A stretch of DNA of 64,000 bases. Source: Algoriphagus iocasae (GTDB lineage: Bacteria; Bacteroidota; Bacteroidia; Cytophagales; Cyclobacteriaceae). Shown here piece after piece: positions 1 to 6,287 of this stretch; position 1 is the stretch's first letter, and every line of letters starts with the position of its first letter. The DNA is taken from contig NZ_JACIJO010000001.1 of the NCBI RefSeq assembly GCF_014206875.1, forward strand, positions 744,001 to 808,000. Direction: 5' to 3'. Made by a program: the position numbers and the translations under genes. The notes beneath the pieces are model-generated. The model was given only the letters and a program-made list of their open reading frames with translations, searched no databases and had not been told where the DNA came from.

Positions 1-4
1 TACG

Positions 5-796
5 ATGTGTCCGGACACAAATAGTCCGGAAGAAAAAGATATGTTTTTCTCCAGAAGAGAGGCCTTTCGCCAGTTTGGAGATCTCAGTAAGAAAGTAGCG
101 ATGGCTGCAGTGCCACTGGGTGTTTTGACAGCTTTGCCAAAAGTGGCTAAAGCAGATACAGAAAGCCTGATTGGCGTATTGAATTACGCGCTGACACTGG
201 AGCATTTAGAATATAGATATTATCAGACCGGTGTAGAGTCAGGAGTGATCGAAGGAGCAGACCTGAACATTTTCACCAAAATTCGTGATCACGAGTTGGC
301 TCACGTCAACTTCCTCACTGAGGTGATCGGAAATGTACTAGGCGGTATGCCAGTAGCAGAACCAGAGTTTGACTTTACAGCAGGAGGAAACTTCTCTCCA
401 TTTATGGATTACCCTACGTTCTTGGCACTTGCACAGGCATTTGAAGATACCGGTGTAAGAGCTTACAAAGGACAAGCAGGGAATGTGATGGAGTCTGATG
501 TAGTTTTGACAGCGGCACTTTCCATTCACTCTGTGGAAGCGAGACATGCGTCTATGGTCAGAAGATTAAGGACCAAAAAAGGTCAGGATACAGTGAAAGG
601 TTGGATCACCAATGGATCGATAGGATCCCTTCCAGCAGCCACTCAGGCGATTTATGCGGGAGAGGAAAATGTTAGCCATGGTGGAGTAGATGTGACTGCA
701 TTGACAGGCATCGATGCGGCTGCGGTTTCTGAAGCTTGGGATGAGCCATTGAGCAAAGACCAGGTTCTCGGAATTGCATCACTTTTCTTAGCATAA
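5..796 (+). CDS. Ferritin-like domain protein with Tat-like signal
   Basis: Ferritin-like four-helix protein of the exported, desiccation-associated type (PF13668-like), probably periplasmic. Residues 16-21 (SRREAF) followed by a hydrophobic run to about residue 48 ending KADT look like a twin-arginine signal peptide. Likely metal-binding or core residues lie in LEHLEYRYY (66-73), DHELAH (about 95-100) and SVEARH near 180. The frame is open to the left edge, so the true start may lie outside the window; an internal Met at position 41 sits just before the RR motif and is a good alternative. Related proteins in Bacteroidota often occur as tandem pairs, so a partner may lie upstream. The iron-storage or oxidoreductase role is not established for this subgroup. 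A clear terminator follows. Confidence 0.75.
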   Translation: MCPDTNSPEEKDMFFSRREAFRQFGDLSKKVAMAAVPLGVLTALPKVAKADTESLIGVLNYALTLEHLEYRYYQTGVESGVIEGADLNIFTKIRDHELAHVNFLTEVIGNVLGGMPVAEPEFDFTAGGNFSPFMDYPTFLALAQAFEDTGVRAYKGQAGNVMESDVVLTAALSIHSVEARHASMVRRLRTKKGQDTVKGWITNGSIGSLPAATQAIYAGEENVSHGGVDVTALTGIDAAAVSEAWDEPLSKDQVLGIASLFLA

Positions 797-818
797 TTAT
801 TAGTTGGGTTGGGTGGCG

Positions 819-854
819 AGATGTCATTTCCTTTGGAGATGGCATCTTTTTTTT
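819..854 (+). terminator. Rho-independent terminator of the ferritin-like gene
   Basis: GATGTCATTTCC pairs with GGAGATGGCATC (two G-T wobbles) across a three-base loop and is followed by eight T. It begins 23 bases after the stop codon. Confidence 0.75.
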
Positions 855-864
855 GTTTAAAGTT

Positions 865-1125
865 GAAATAGGCCTGTGGCGAAATAGAGTCGCTTCGCTC
901 CCAAGATAGGCTACGCGAAATATAGCTTCGCTGACATAGGGTCACTTCGTTCCTGAGATATGCTACGCGAGATATGCCTTCCTCCCTTCGGAAGGCAGCC
1001 GGCGAGATAGGGTCGCTATGCTCCTGAGATAAAGTCGCTTTGCTTCTGAGATAGGCTACGCGAAATACAGCCTCGCTGAGATAGGGTCACTCCGTTCCTT
1101 AGATATGCTGTGAGGGATATACTTT
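865..1125. repeat. GATA-spaced mini-hairpin array, block A
   Basis: About ten short units each start with GATA (905, 957, 971, 1006, 1028, 1050, 1080, 1102, 1117; CATA at 935). Each carries a 2-3 bp stem with a three-base loop (GC-TTC-GC, GC-TAT-GC, GC-TTT-GC, AC-TCC-GT, GC-TAC-GC) and most end in TGA or CGA. Several are exactly 22 bases apart. One unit holds an 8-bp stem (975-982 with 990-997). The complement of GCTTCGC is GCGAAGC, known as an unusually stable DNA mini-hairpin. The array fills the 390 bases between two convergent genes, and no reading frame in it looks coding. Confidence 0.8.
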
Positions 1126-1186
1126 CTGCGAAATAAAACGTAGACAGTATTTCACCGACCGAAGGGAGGTTTATTTCTATGGTGTT

Positions 1187-1723
1187 TCAAAGTATTATTT
1201 GATATAAACTACAAGGATTCAGATGCTTTGATTTTTTTAAATCTGGATGATCGAAGTCCAACCAATATTCCATTCCGATTTTTTGCATGACACGAATAGA
1301 TGCTTTGTTGTCTGAGGAAGCTAGGGATAAGACTTTCTGAATTCCTAGCTCTTTGGCAAAGTCCAGACATCGGCTGGCACCTTCTGTGGAATAGCCTCTG
1401 TTCCAAAATTCTTTCCGGATTCTCCAACCTATATCCACGCAAGGGGTGAACTCTGCTTCGAAAGTTTTCCATCCCATTCCGATCATTCCTAGGAGTTCGC
1501 CGGTTTCTAGAAGTTCGACTGCGAAATAACAATAGCCTTTATCTTTAAACATGCTATTCATTCGCTCCATCATCGCTTTTGACTCGTCTTTGGACAGAGG
1601 CTTTTCAAAGTATTTCATGGTTTCCGGGTCGGAATTCATGGCGCTGAACACATCGAGGTCAGAATCTTGCCAGGTTCGAAAGCCTAGGCGAGGGGAGGTG
1701 AAGAGATGCTGAGTTGTTTTCAA
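1187..1723 (-). CDS. GNAT family N-acetyltransferase (RimJ/RimL-like)
   Basis: About 178 residues with the order typical of RimJ/RimL acetyltransferases: the opening strand SPRLGFRTWQDSDLD (10-24), a central strand FAVELLETGELLGMIGMG, an acetyl-CoA loop region around IRKEFWNRGYSTEGA, and the C-terminal SDNKASIRVMQKIGMEY signature. The acceptor substrate cannot be told; relatives acetylate ribosomal proteins, amino acids or small amines. No ATG precedes the conserved N-terminal strand, so the TTG at 1723 is the likely start. It lies 59 bases downstream of the dinB stop on the same strand, so the two may be cotranscribed. The 3' side abuts hairpin array A. Confidence 0.8.
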   Translation of the reverse strand: MKTTQHLFTSPRLGFRTWQDSDLDVFSAMNSDPETMKYFEKPLSKDESKAMMERMNSMFKDKGYCYFAVELLETGELLGMIGMGWKTFEAEFTPCVDIGWRIRKEFWNRGYSTEGASRCLDFAKELGIQKVLSLASSDNKASIRVMQKIGMEYWLDFDHPDLKKSKHLNPCSLYQIIL

Positions 1724-1782
1724 GCTATGTGGATTTGGAGCAATATCGGATATGGAAAATAGAATTTCAAATACTCTTTATA

Positions 1783-2973
1783 TTAAACAGCCATCCCATT
1801 AAAAGGATTAAAGCTCCTTCTTCCTACGCTCATTCCTACGGCTCTGCAGACAGTTTTTTCTCCAAACTTTCCATTGATTTTATCCATGGCCTGGTAGAGG
1901 TTGATCTGCTCCTGGGTGTCTTCGAAGAGTTTGATCTGGTAGTTGCCATAAACCAGCGAACTGAAGCGCACGCCGATCAGACGGATGAGGATACGTCGGT
2001 TGTAAAGCTTTCGGAAGAGTTCTTTGACCAGAGGAATCAGCGTATGATCCGCCGAGGTGTAGGGGATACGCTGCTGCATGGTGTGGGTATCAAAATCCGA
2101 ATAGCGGATCTTTACACTCACGCAGGCCGTCAATTGCAGGTTTTGACGAAGTTTTCCTGTGAGTTGCTCGCACATGGCCACCAGTGTAGCTTCCAGCATT
2201 TTCACATCGATGGTATCCTGTTCAAAGGTGTTTTCGGTAGAGATAGATTTGGCTTCGGAGTAGGGAGTGACCGGAGAGCGATCGATTCCGTTGGCTTTTT
2301 CCCAGATCATATTCCCATTTTTTCCGAAAGTAGCCTGCAGGAGTTCGGCGGGCATTTGCTGCAGCGTCTGAACTTTTTTGACGCCCATGTTGTAAAGCGT
2401 CTGAGATGTTTTTTCTCCGATCATCGGGATTTTTCGCACGGAAAGAGGGGCTAGAAAAGGCTTTTCCTCTCCGAATAGAATCTGCTTTTCATTATTGGGT
2501 TTGGCTTCACCGGTAGCGACTTTGGAGACGGTTTTATTTTCTGAGAGTCCCAGAGAAATGGGCAGTCCGGTTTCTTTGATGATGCGCTGTCGGATCTGCT
2601 GCGAAAGCTTAAAGCAACCGAAAAAGCGATCCATTCCCGTCAGATCGATGTAGAACTCGTCAATCGATGATTTTTCAAATAGAGGAACTTCCTCCCGGAT
2701 GATCTCGGTAACCTCGTGGGATTTTTGACTATATTTTTCAAAATCTCCCCGGATAATCAATGCCTCGGGGCAAAGTTGTCTGGCTGTTCGCATGGGCATG
2801 GCTGAGTGCACTCCAAACTTCCTCGCCTCGTAACTGCAAGAAGCCACCACGCCACGATCTCCCGAACCTCCGATTAGGATAGGCTTTCCGTTGAGCCTGC
2901 TGTCAAATAACCGCTCTACCGACACAAAATAGGAGTCCAAATCCATGTGTACGATACTTCTCTTCGCTTCCAT
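1783..2973 (-). CDS. dinB: DNA polymerase IV (Y-family translesion polymerase)
   Basis: Error-prone Y-family polymerase that copies past lesions in the cytosol. The N-terminus carries the metal site in HMDLDSYFVSVE (Asp11) and the second motif SSIDEFYIDLTG (about 104-115). The steric-gate region is in the first motif, a helix-hairpin-helix (KIPMIGEKTSQTLYNMG) lies near residue 190, and the C-terminal little-finger domain follows. A length of 396 residues is slightly longer than E. coli DinB (351). The start is ATG. Two overlapping inverted repeats lie just upstream (2981-3006), suggesting repressor control. It shares the neighbourhood with an S24/HTH regulator and an alkyltransferase, consistent with a DNA-damage response group. 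Confidence 0.93.
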   Translation of the reverse strand: MEAKRSIVHMDLDSYFVSVERLFDSRLNGKPILIGGSGDRGVVASCSYEARKFGVHSAMPMRTARQLCPEALIIRGDFEKYSQKSHEVTEIIREEVPLFEKSSIDEFYIDLTGMDRFFGCFKLSQQIRQRIIKETGLPISLGLSENKTVSKVATGEAKPNNEKQILFGEEKPFLAPLSVRKIPMIGEKTSQTLYNMGVKKVQTLQQMPAELLQATFGKNGNMIWEKANGIDRSPVTPYSEAKSISTENTFEQDTIDVKMLEATLVAMCEQLTGKLRQNLQLTACVSVKIRYSDFDTHTMQQRIPYTSADHTLIPLVKELFRKLYNRRILIRLIGVRFSSLVYGNYQIKLFEDTQEQINLYQAMDKINGKFGEKTVCRAVGMSVGRRSFNPFNGMAV

Positions 2974-2980
2974 TTCTTTT

Positions 2981-3006
2981 GTTAATTATATTAACATTTT
3001 AATGTT
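2981..3006. promoter_or_regulatory. Overlapping inverted repeats upstream of dinB (operator candidate)
   Basis: GTTAAT-tat-ATTAAC (2981-2995) overlaps AACATT-tt-AATGTT (2993-3006), 8-33 bases upstream of the dinB start. The position and symmetry fit a dimeric repressor site. The nearby S24-family regulator (3885-4580) is an obvious candidate, but nothing in the sequence proves the pairing. Confidence 0.4.
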
Positions 3007-3078
3007 TATAATTTAAACAAAATTTTTATATTTGGGAATGGATAGTTAAGGATTGACGAGGGTTGACGTATGGAGAAA

Positions 3079-3136
3079 GATAAGCTTCGCGAGATATGCC
3101 TGCGGCGAGATAGAGGAAGATAGGCTTCGCAAGATA
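3079..3136. repeat. GATA-spaced mini-hairpin array, block B
   Basis: Five GATA units in 58 bases: GATA-a-GC-TTC-GC-ga, GATA-t-GCC-TGC-GGC-ga, a degenerate unit GATAGAGGAA, GATA-g-GC-TTC-GC-aa and a terminal GATA. These are the same unit types as block A. The array ends 32 bases before the start of the four-helix-bundle gene. Confidence 0.75.
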
Positions 3137-3167
3137 AATTGGGTTTTCTTATTAATGAGTATTAGCT

Positions 3168-3557
3168 ATGGAATCAAAGTCAAAATATATTCCTCTAAAG
3201 GAACTCGATATTTATCAGCTATCAAGAAAATTGTCTTCTAAAGCATGGAACATTTACCAACGTTTAGATTATCATCTTCGGAAAAACTGGGGAGATCAAA
3301 TGATAAGTTCCATTGATTCAGTGGGAGCAAATATTGCTGAGGGATATGCAAGGTTTCATTTCTTGGACAGGATAAAATTTTATTATATAGCTAGAGCATC
3401 ACTTTCGGAAAGTGTTGAACATTGGATTGATTTAGGTCTTGAGCGTAAGATAGTTTTGCAGGAAGAATTTGAAGAAATCTATTCTATCTCGAAGAATTTA
3501 CAGATCAAACTGAATAGGCAAATCAAAACAAGTTATGATGCAAAAAAGCAAGTTTAA
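3168..3557 (+). CDS. Four-helix bundle protein (S23 / 23S rRNA intervening-sequence family)
   Basis: A 129-residue, all-helical protein matching the S23/IVS family (TIGR02436, PF05635). It opens with PLKELDIYQLSRKLSSKAWNIYQ, followed by the highly typical SSIDSVGANIAEGYAR (46-61) and a C-terminal pair of helices with RASLSESVEHW. The fold makes a barrel-like pentamer in known members and resembles Avd of diversity-generating retroelements; nucleic-acid binding is suspected but its job is unknown. Classic members lie in spacers inserted in 23S rRNA genes. This one is chromosomal, has no rRNA around it, and is flanked on both sides by GATA mini-hairpin arrays (blocks B and C). The start is ATG without a clear ribosome binding site. 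Confidence 0.9.
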   Translation: MESKSKYIPLKELDIYQLSRKLSSKAWNIYQRLDYHLRKNWGDQMISSIDSVGANIAEGYARFHFLDRIKFYYIARASLSESVEHWIDLGLERKIVLQEEFEEIYSISKNLQIKLNRQIKTSYDAKKQV

Positions 3558-3565
3558 TTAAAAGT

Positions 3566-3868
3566 TATCTGCCTTTAAGCTATCTTACTTATCTGCCACA
3601 GGGCTATCTTTTATTGATAAGATATGCTTCGCGAAGATAGGTCGCTTCGCTCCTGAGATAAGCCTTCGGTGGGATAGGCTTCGTAAGCTATAATCAACTT
3701 AGCTTCCTAAGATAGCTTTCGGTCAGTCCGAGCGGAGTCGAGGACTAGGCTTCGATTTCGAGACTCTCGTCTCTCAAGTGCTCAGCCTGAAATCTGGCTT
3801 AAGTTCTATCTTGAATTATCTGCCTTTAGGCTATCTTATTTCTATCTGCTCGAAGAGCTATCTTTTTT
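3566..3868. repeat. GATA-spaced mini-hairpin array, block C
   Basis: This array fills the 327-base gap between the four-helix-bundle gene and the S24 gene. Four units run in the reverse orientation (TATC...ATCTG on this strand). Their stems read, on the complement, GCT/GGC, GCC/GGC (twice) and GCTC/GAGC with three- or four-base loops (near 3566-3585, 3588-3610, 3816-3837, 3842-3864). Between them are forward units like those of block A, including 3636-3656, a near copy of the 22-base unit. The core also contains AGTCC...GGACT (3725-3745) enclosing GAGCGGAGTCGA, and GAGAC-TCTC-GTCTC (3760-3773). I see no coding sequence. Confidence 0.75.
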
Positions 3869-3884
3869 AATAAAAAGACAAAAA

Positions 3885-4580
3885 ATGACTCTAAACACCA
3901 ATATTAAATTCCTCCGGAAAAAGAAAAATCTCACCCAAGAGGTACTGGCTTCTACATTGGGCATATCGAGGTCTAAGCTGGCTGGATATGAATCCAGTGT
4001 CAACCCACCGCTAGACACCTTAGTGAAATTGTCGGATGCGCTGGGTGTGTCTTTGGATATTCTGCTTCGAGAGGATCTGACATCTTATTCGGAATATAAA
4101 CTGCGTGAACTCCTGGAAACAGATCAATTTCTGCGAGGGAGAAAGTTGCGGATTTTGGCCACGACAGTGGATGAACAGGGGAGAGAGTTGATAGAAGTGG
4201 TTTCGCAACGCGCCAAAGCGAGTTATCTGGCGGGCTTTGCTGATCCAGAATATATTTCTGAGTTGCCAAGGTTTGCTTTACCATTCTTACCAACAGATAA
4301 AAAACACCGGGTATTTCAGGTGGATGGAGATTCCATGTTGCCGATACCGGACGGAGCATGGATTGTCTGTGAGTATGTGGATGATTGGTTGGCAGTGAAG
4401 GATGGAGAGCGATATGTCATCGTCACCGAGCAGGATGGAGTAACTTTCAAATTGGCCTACAACCGCATTCAATCAGAGCAGAAGTTGTTGCTTTGCTCGG
4501 CTAATCCGATTTATCCTCCATTCGAAGTGGAAATCGAGCAAGTCCGGGAAATCTGGAAATATCGCTTGGCGATGAGTTGA
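3885..4580 (+). CDS. XRE-type HTH regulator with S24 (LexA/CI-like) peptidase domain
   Basis: A 231-residue regulator. Residues 5-60 form an XRE helix-turn-helix (NLTQEVLASTLGISRSKLAGYE). Residues 130-225 form an S24 domain with nucleophile Ser150 in GDSM and likely general base Lys189 in VTFKLAYN. A LexA-like Ala116-Gly117 pair (YLAGF) lies in the linker at the expected place for self-cleavage. This is the architecture of repressors that are inactivated on DNA damage. It is encoded between hairpin block C and the alkyltransferase gene, with dinB 0.9 kb away on the other strand, so control of the local repair genes is plausible but inferred. The start is ATG with no clear ribosome binding site. 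Confidence 0.87.
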   Translation: MTLNTNIKFLRKKKNLTQEVLASTLGISRSKLAGYESSVNPPLDTLVKLSDALGVSLDILLREDLTSYSEYKLRELLETDQFLRGRKLRILATTVDEQGRELIEVVSQRAKASYLAGFADPEYISELPRFALPFLPTDKKHRVFQVDGDSMLPIPDGAWIVCEYVDDWLAVKDGERYVIVTEQDGVTFKLAYNRIQSEQKLLLCSANPIYPPFEVEIEQVREIWKYRLAMS

Positions 4581-4605
4581 TAGGTTTGAAAAACAATGGA
4601 AATAA

Positions 4606-4640
4606 GTCTCACTTCGTTCGACGAAATACAATAGAAATAG
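4606..4640. repeat. Possible remnant of the mini-hairpin repeat
   Basis: The segment between the S24 and alkyltransferase genes contains GTCTCACTTCGTTCGACGAA, close to the GGGTCACTTCGTTCC core of block A units, followed by AT-rich sequence with ATAG/GATA. It lacks a full unit. Confidence 0.35.
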
Positions 4641-4667
4641 ATAACCTTACTTAAAATCTTTTAATCC

Positions 4668-5132
4668 ATGCCGATAATAGCGACCTCCTTAGGAAATGTT
4701 CTTTTGGAGATTCAAGATGAAAAACTCACTCGACTTCAATTTACCCAAGATCCTTTGAGTGAAGAATCTATACAAGGAATTGCCAAAGAGGTGAAAAATC
4801 AATTGGATGACTATTTTTCTGGTAAAAGGAATTCCTTTGATCTGCCACTGGAATTAAAAGGAACTGACTTTCAAAAAAGTGTGTGGGAAGCTGTGAACCA
4901 GATTCCTTTTGGACAGACGACCACCTACATGAAGCTATCGCAAAAGCTTGGAAATGTAGCTGCAATCCGAGCTGTCGGTGCTGCCATTGGTGCAAATCCG
5001 ATTTTAGTGATTGTGCCTTGCCATCGAATTATCGGTACCAATGGGCAGTTGACCGGCTATGCAGGAGGCTTGGAAAGAAAACAAGCTTTACTGGAGTTAG
5101 AAGGTTTTCCTGTCCAGAAAAGCTTGTTTTGA
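4668..5132 (+). CDS. ogt: Methylated-DNA-[protein]-cysteine S-methyltransferase
   Basis: Suicide repair protein that moves O6-alkyl groups from guanine to its own cysteine. The acceptor Cys118 is in the invariant VPCHRI motif (116-121). A winged-helix DNA-binding segment (FQKSVWEAVNQIPFGQTTTYMKLSQKLG, 68-95) and the asparagine-hinge region lie upstream, and GQLTGYAGGLERKQALLELEG follows. The length (154) fits Ogt-type single-domain enzymes without the AraC-like Ada domain. It converges with the RidA gene, with only two bases between stop codons. The neighbouring S24 regulator and dinB suggest a DNA-damage group. Confidence 0.93.
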   Translation: MPIIATSLGNVLLEIQDEKLTRLQFTQDPLSEESIQGIAKEVKNQLDDYFSGKRNSFDLPLELKGTDFQKSVWEAVNQIPFGQTTTYMKLSQKLGNVAAIRAVGAAIGANPILVIVPCHRIIGTNGQLTGYAGGLERKQALLELEGFPVQKSLF

Positions 5133-5134
5133 GC

Positions 5135-5647
5135 TTAATCTTTCAGTTCAACGATTACCTCGATTTCAACGGCAATGTCGTTTGGTAAAGCAGCAACTCC
5201 TACTGCTGATCTAGCATGTTTTCCTGCCTCACCAAAAACTTCGACCATCAAGTCAGAAAAACCGTTGATGACGGCTGGATGCTTAGTGAAGTCCGGGGCA
5301 GAATTCACCATTCCCAAAACTTTTACAAATTGTTTAATACGGCTTAAATCACCTCCGGTAGCTGCTTTGAGCACTGCCAGGATTTCGATTCCAGTTTCTC
5401 TTGCGGCTTGATATCCTTCTTCCACGGTGAGATCTGCACCTACTTTTCCAAAAACATCAGGCCCATTACCAGCCAGATAAATGACATTTCCCACTTGCCT
5501 CCATTTGACATAGGTGCCCATTGGTTGGCCAACTTCAGGAAGAGTGATCCCTAATTCTTTGATCTTTGCTTCAGGGCTTTGCGCCTGAACCATAAAAGGA
5601 AGGCAAACGGCTAGTGCCAATCCTAAAATTATTTGTTTCAAATTCAT
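5135..5647 (-). CDS. Exported RidA family protein
   Basis: YjgF/RidA fold with an N-terminal signal peptide (residues 1-22, ending MVQAQ), so probably periplasmic, unlike cytosolic RidA, which deaminates reactive enamines and imines. Arg146 and Glu161 keep the spacing of the catalytic Arg105/Glu120 pair of E. coli RidA. The conserved region VIYLAGNGP...GDLSRIKQFVKVLGMVNSAPDFTKHPAVING...ARSAVGVAALP marks the group that also contains chorismate-mutase-like and 'endoribonuclease L-PSP' annotations. The substrate in the periplasm is unknown. The ATG start is followed directly by a positively charged n-region. Confidence 0.85.
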   Translation of the reverse strand: MNLKQIILGLALAVCLPFMVQAQSPEAKIKELGITLPEVGQPMGTYVKWRQVGNVIYLAGNGPDVFGKVGADLTVEEGYQAARETGIEILAVLKAATGGDLSRIKQFVKVLGMVNSAPDFTKHPAVINGFSDLMVEVFGEAGKHARSAVGVAALPNDIAVEIEVIVELKD

Positions 5648-5721
5648 GCGTTGGTTGATGTTTAGTCTTCCTAAGCTAATCGATTCTGATTACTTTTACA
5701 GCCTGTTTAAAACCTATTTCC

Positions 5722-6186
5722 ATGAGTGATCTTCAGATTATCCCTTATTCTTCTGATTATAAACCTGATTTTGTGTCAATCACCAAAGCTTGGGTGGAGG
5801 ATTATTTTACGCTGGAACCCTTTGATCTGGAGCAACTGGAGTCTCCAGAAAAAGCAATTATCCATCCAGGAGGAGATATTATTTTTGCAAAAATGGGAGA
5901 TGAAATTGTAGGGACTGTTGGACTTGCTAAAGCAGAAGAAGGTGTTTTTGAAATGGTAAAGATGGGTGTGAAACCTGTCGCTCAGGGAAAAGGAGTGGGG
6001 ATGCTTTTAGGCAAAGCCATTATAGAAAAAGCCAAGGAAATGGGAGGAAAGAAGCTAGTGCTCTACAGCAGTACAAAGCTACAATCAGCTTTACATATTT
6101 ATAAAAAACTGGGTTTTAAAGAGTCAGTTCCTGAAGCTGGAAAGTATTGCCGATGTGATGTCAAGATGGAATTGGACCTTATTTAG
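5722..6186 (+). CDS. GNAT family N-acetyltransferase
   Basis: A 154-residue single-domain acetyltransferase. The acetyl-CoA pyrophosphate loop is VAQGKGVGMLLGKAIIEKA (about 90-108), preceded by the strand VFEMVKMGVKP and followed by the C-terminal strand KLVLYSSTKLQSALHIYKKLGF. The substrate is unknown. It starts with ATG 74 bases from the divergent RidA gene and is followed by a universal stress protein gene; no shared function is evident. Confidence 0.85.
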   Translation: MSDLQIIPYSSDYKPDFVSITKAWVEDYFTLEPFDLEQLESPEKAIIHPGGDIIFAKMGDEIVGTVGLAKAEEGVFEMVKMGVKPVAQGKGVGMLLGKAIIEKAKEMGGKKLVLYSSTKLQSALHIYKKLGFKESVPEAGKYCRCDVKMELDLI

Positions 6187-6287
6187 AGTTTTTGAAAAGG
6201 AGATATTTCTCATATTTTCTACTGAATACCATCATGTTATGAGAGCTTGATTTTGGTGAAATTGGTACTGATCCAATTGATATTGCC

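Noticed and set aside
865-1125. CRISPR array
   Set aside because: Units are about 14-35 bases with no long constant repeat, no unique spacers and no cas genes; the variable parts are hairpin variants rather than spacers.
1714-2454. 246-codon open frame on the plus strand opposite dinB
   Set aside because: It lies wholly antisense to the clearly conserved dinB gene (starting beside the GNAT start) and its translation shows no family pattern; a shadow of dinB codon use.
3053-3241. 62-codon frame running through hairpin block B into the four-helix-bundle gene
   Set aside because: It consists of repeat sequence plus out-of-frame coding sequence of the next gene; no protein similarity.
3168-3557. 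Avd gene of a diversity-generating retroelement
   Set aside because: No reverse transcriptase, template repeat or variable repeat lies nearby, and the family signature is that of ordinary S23-type proteins.
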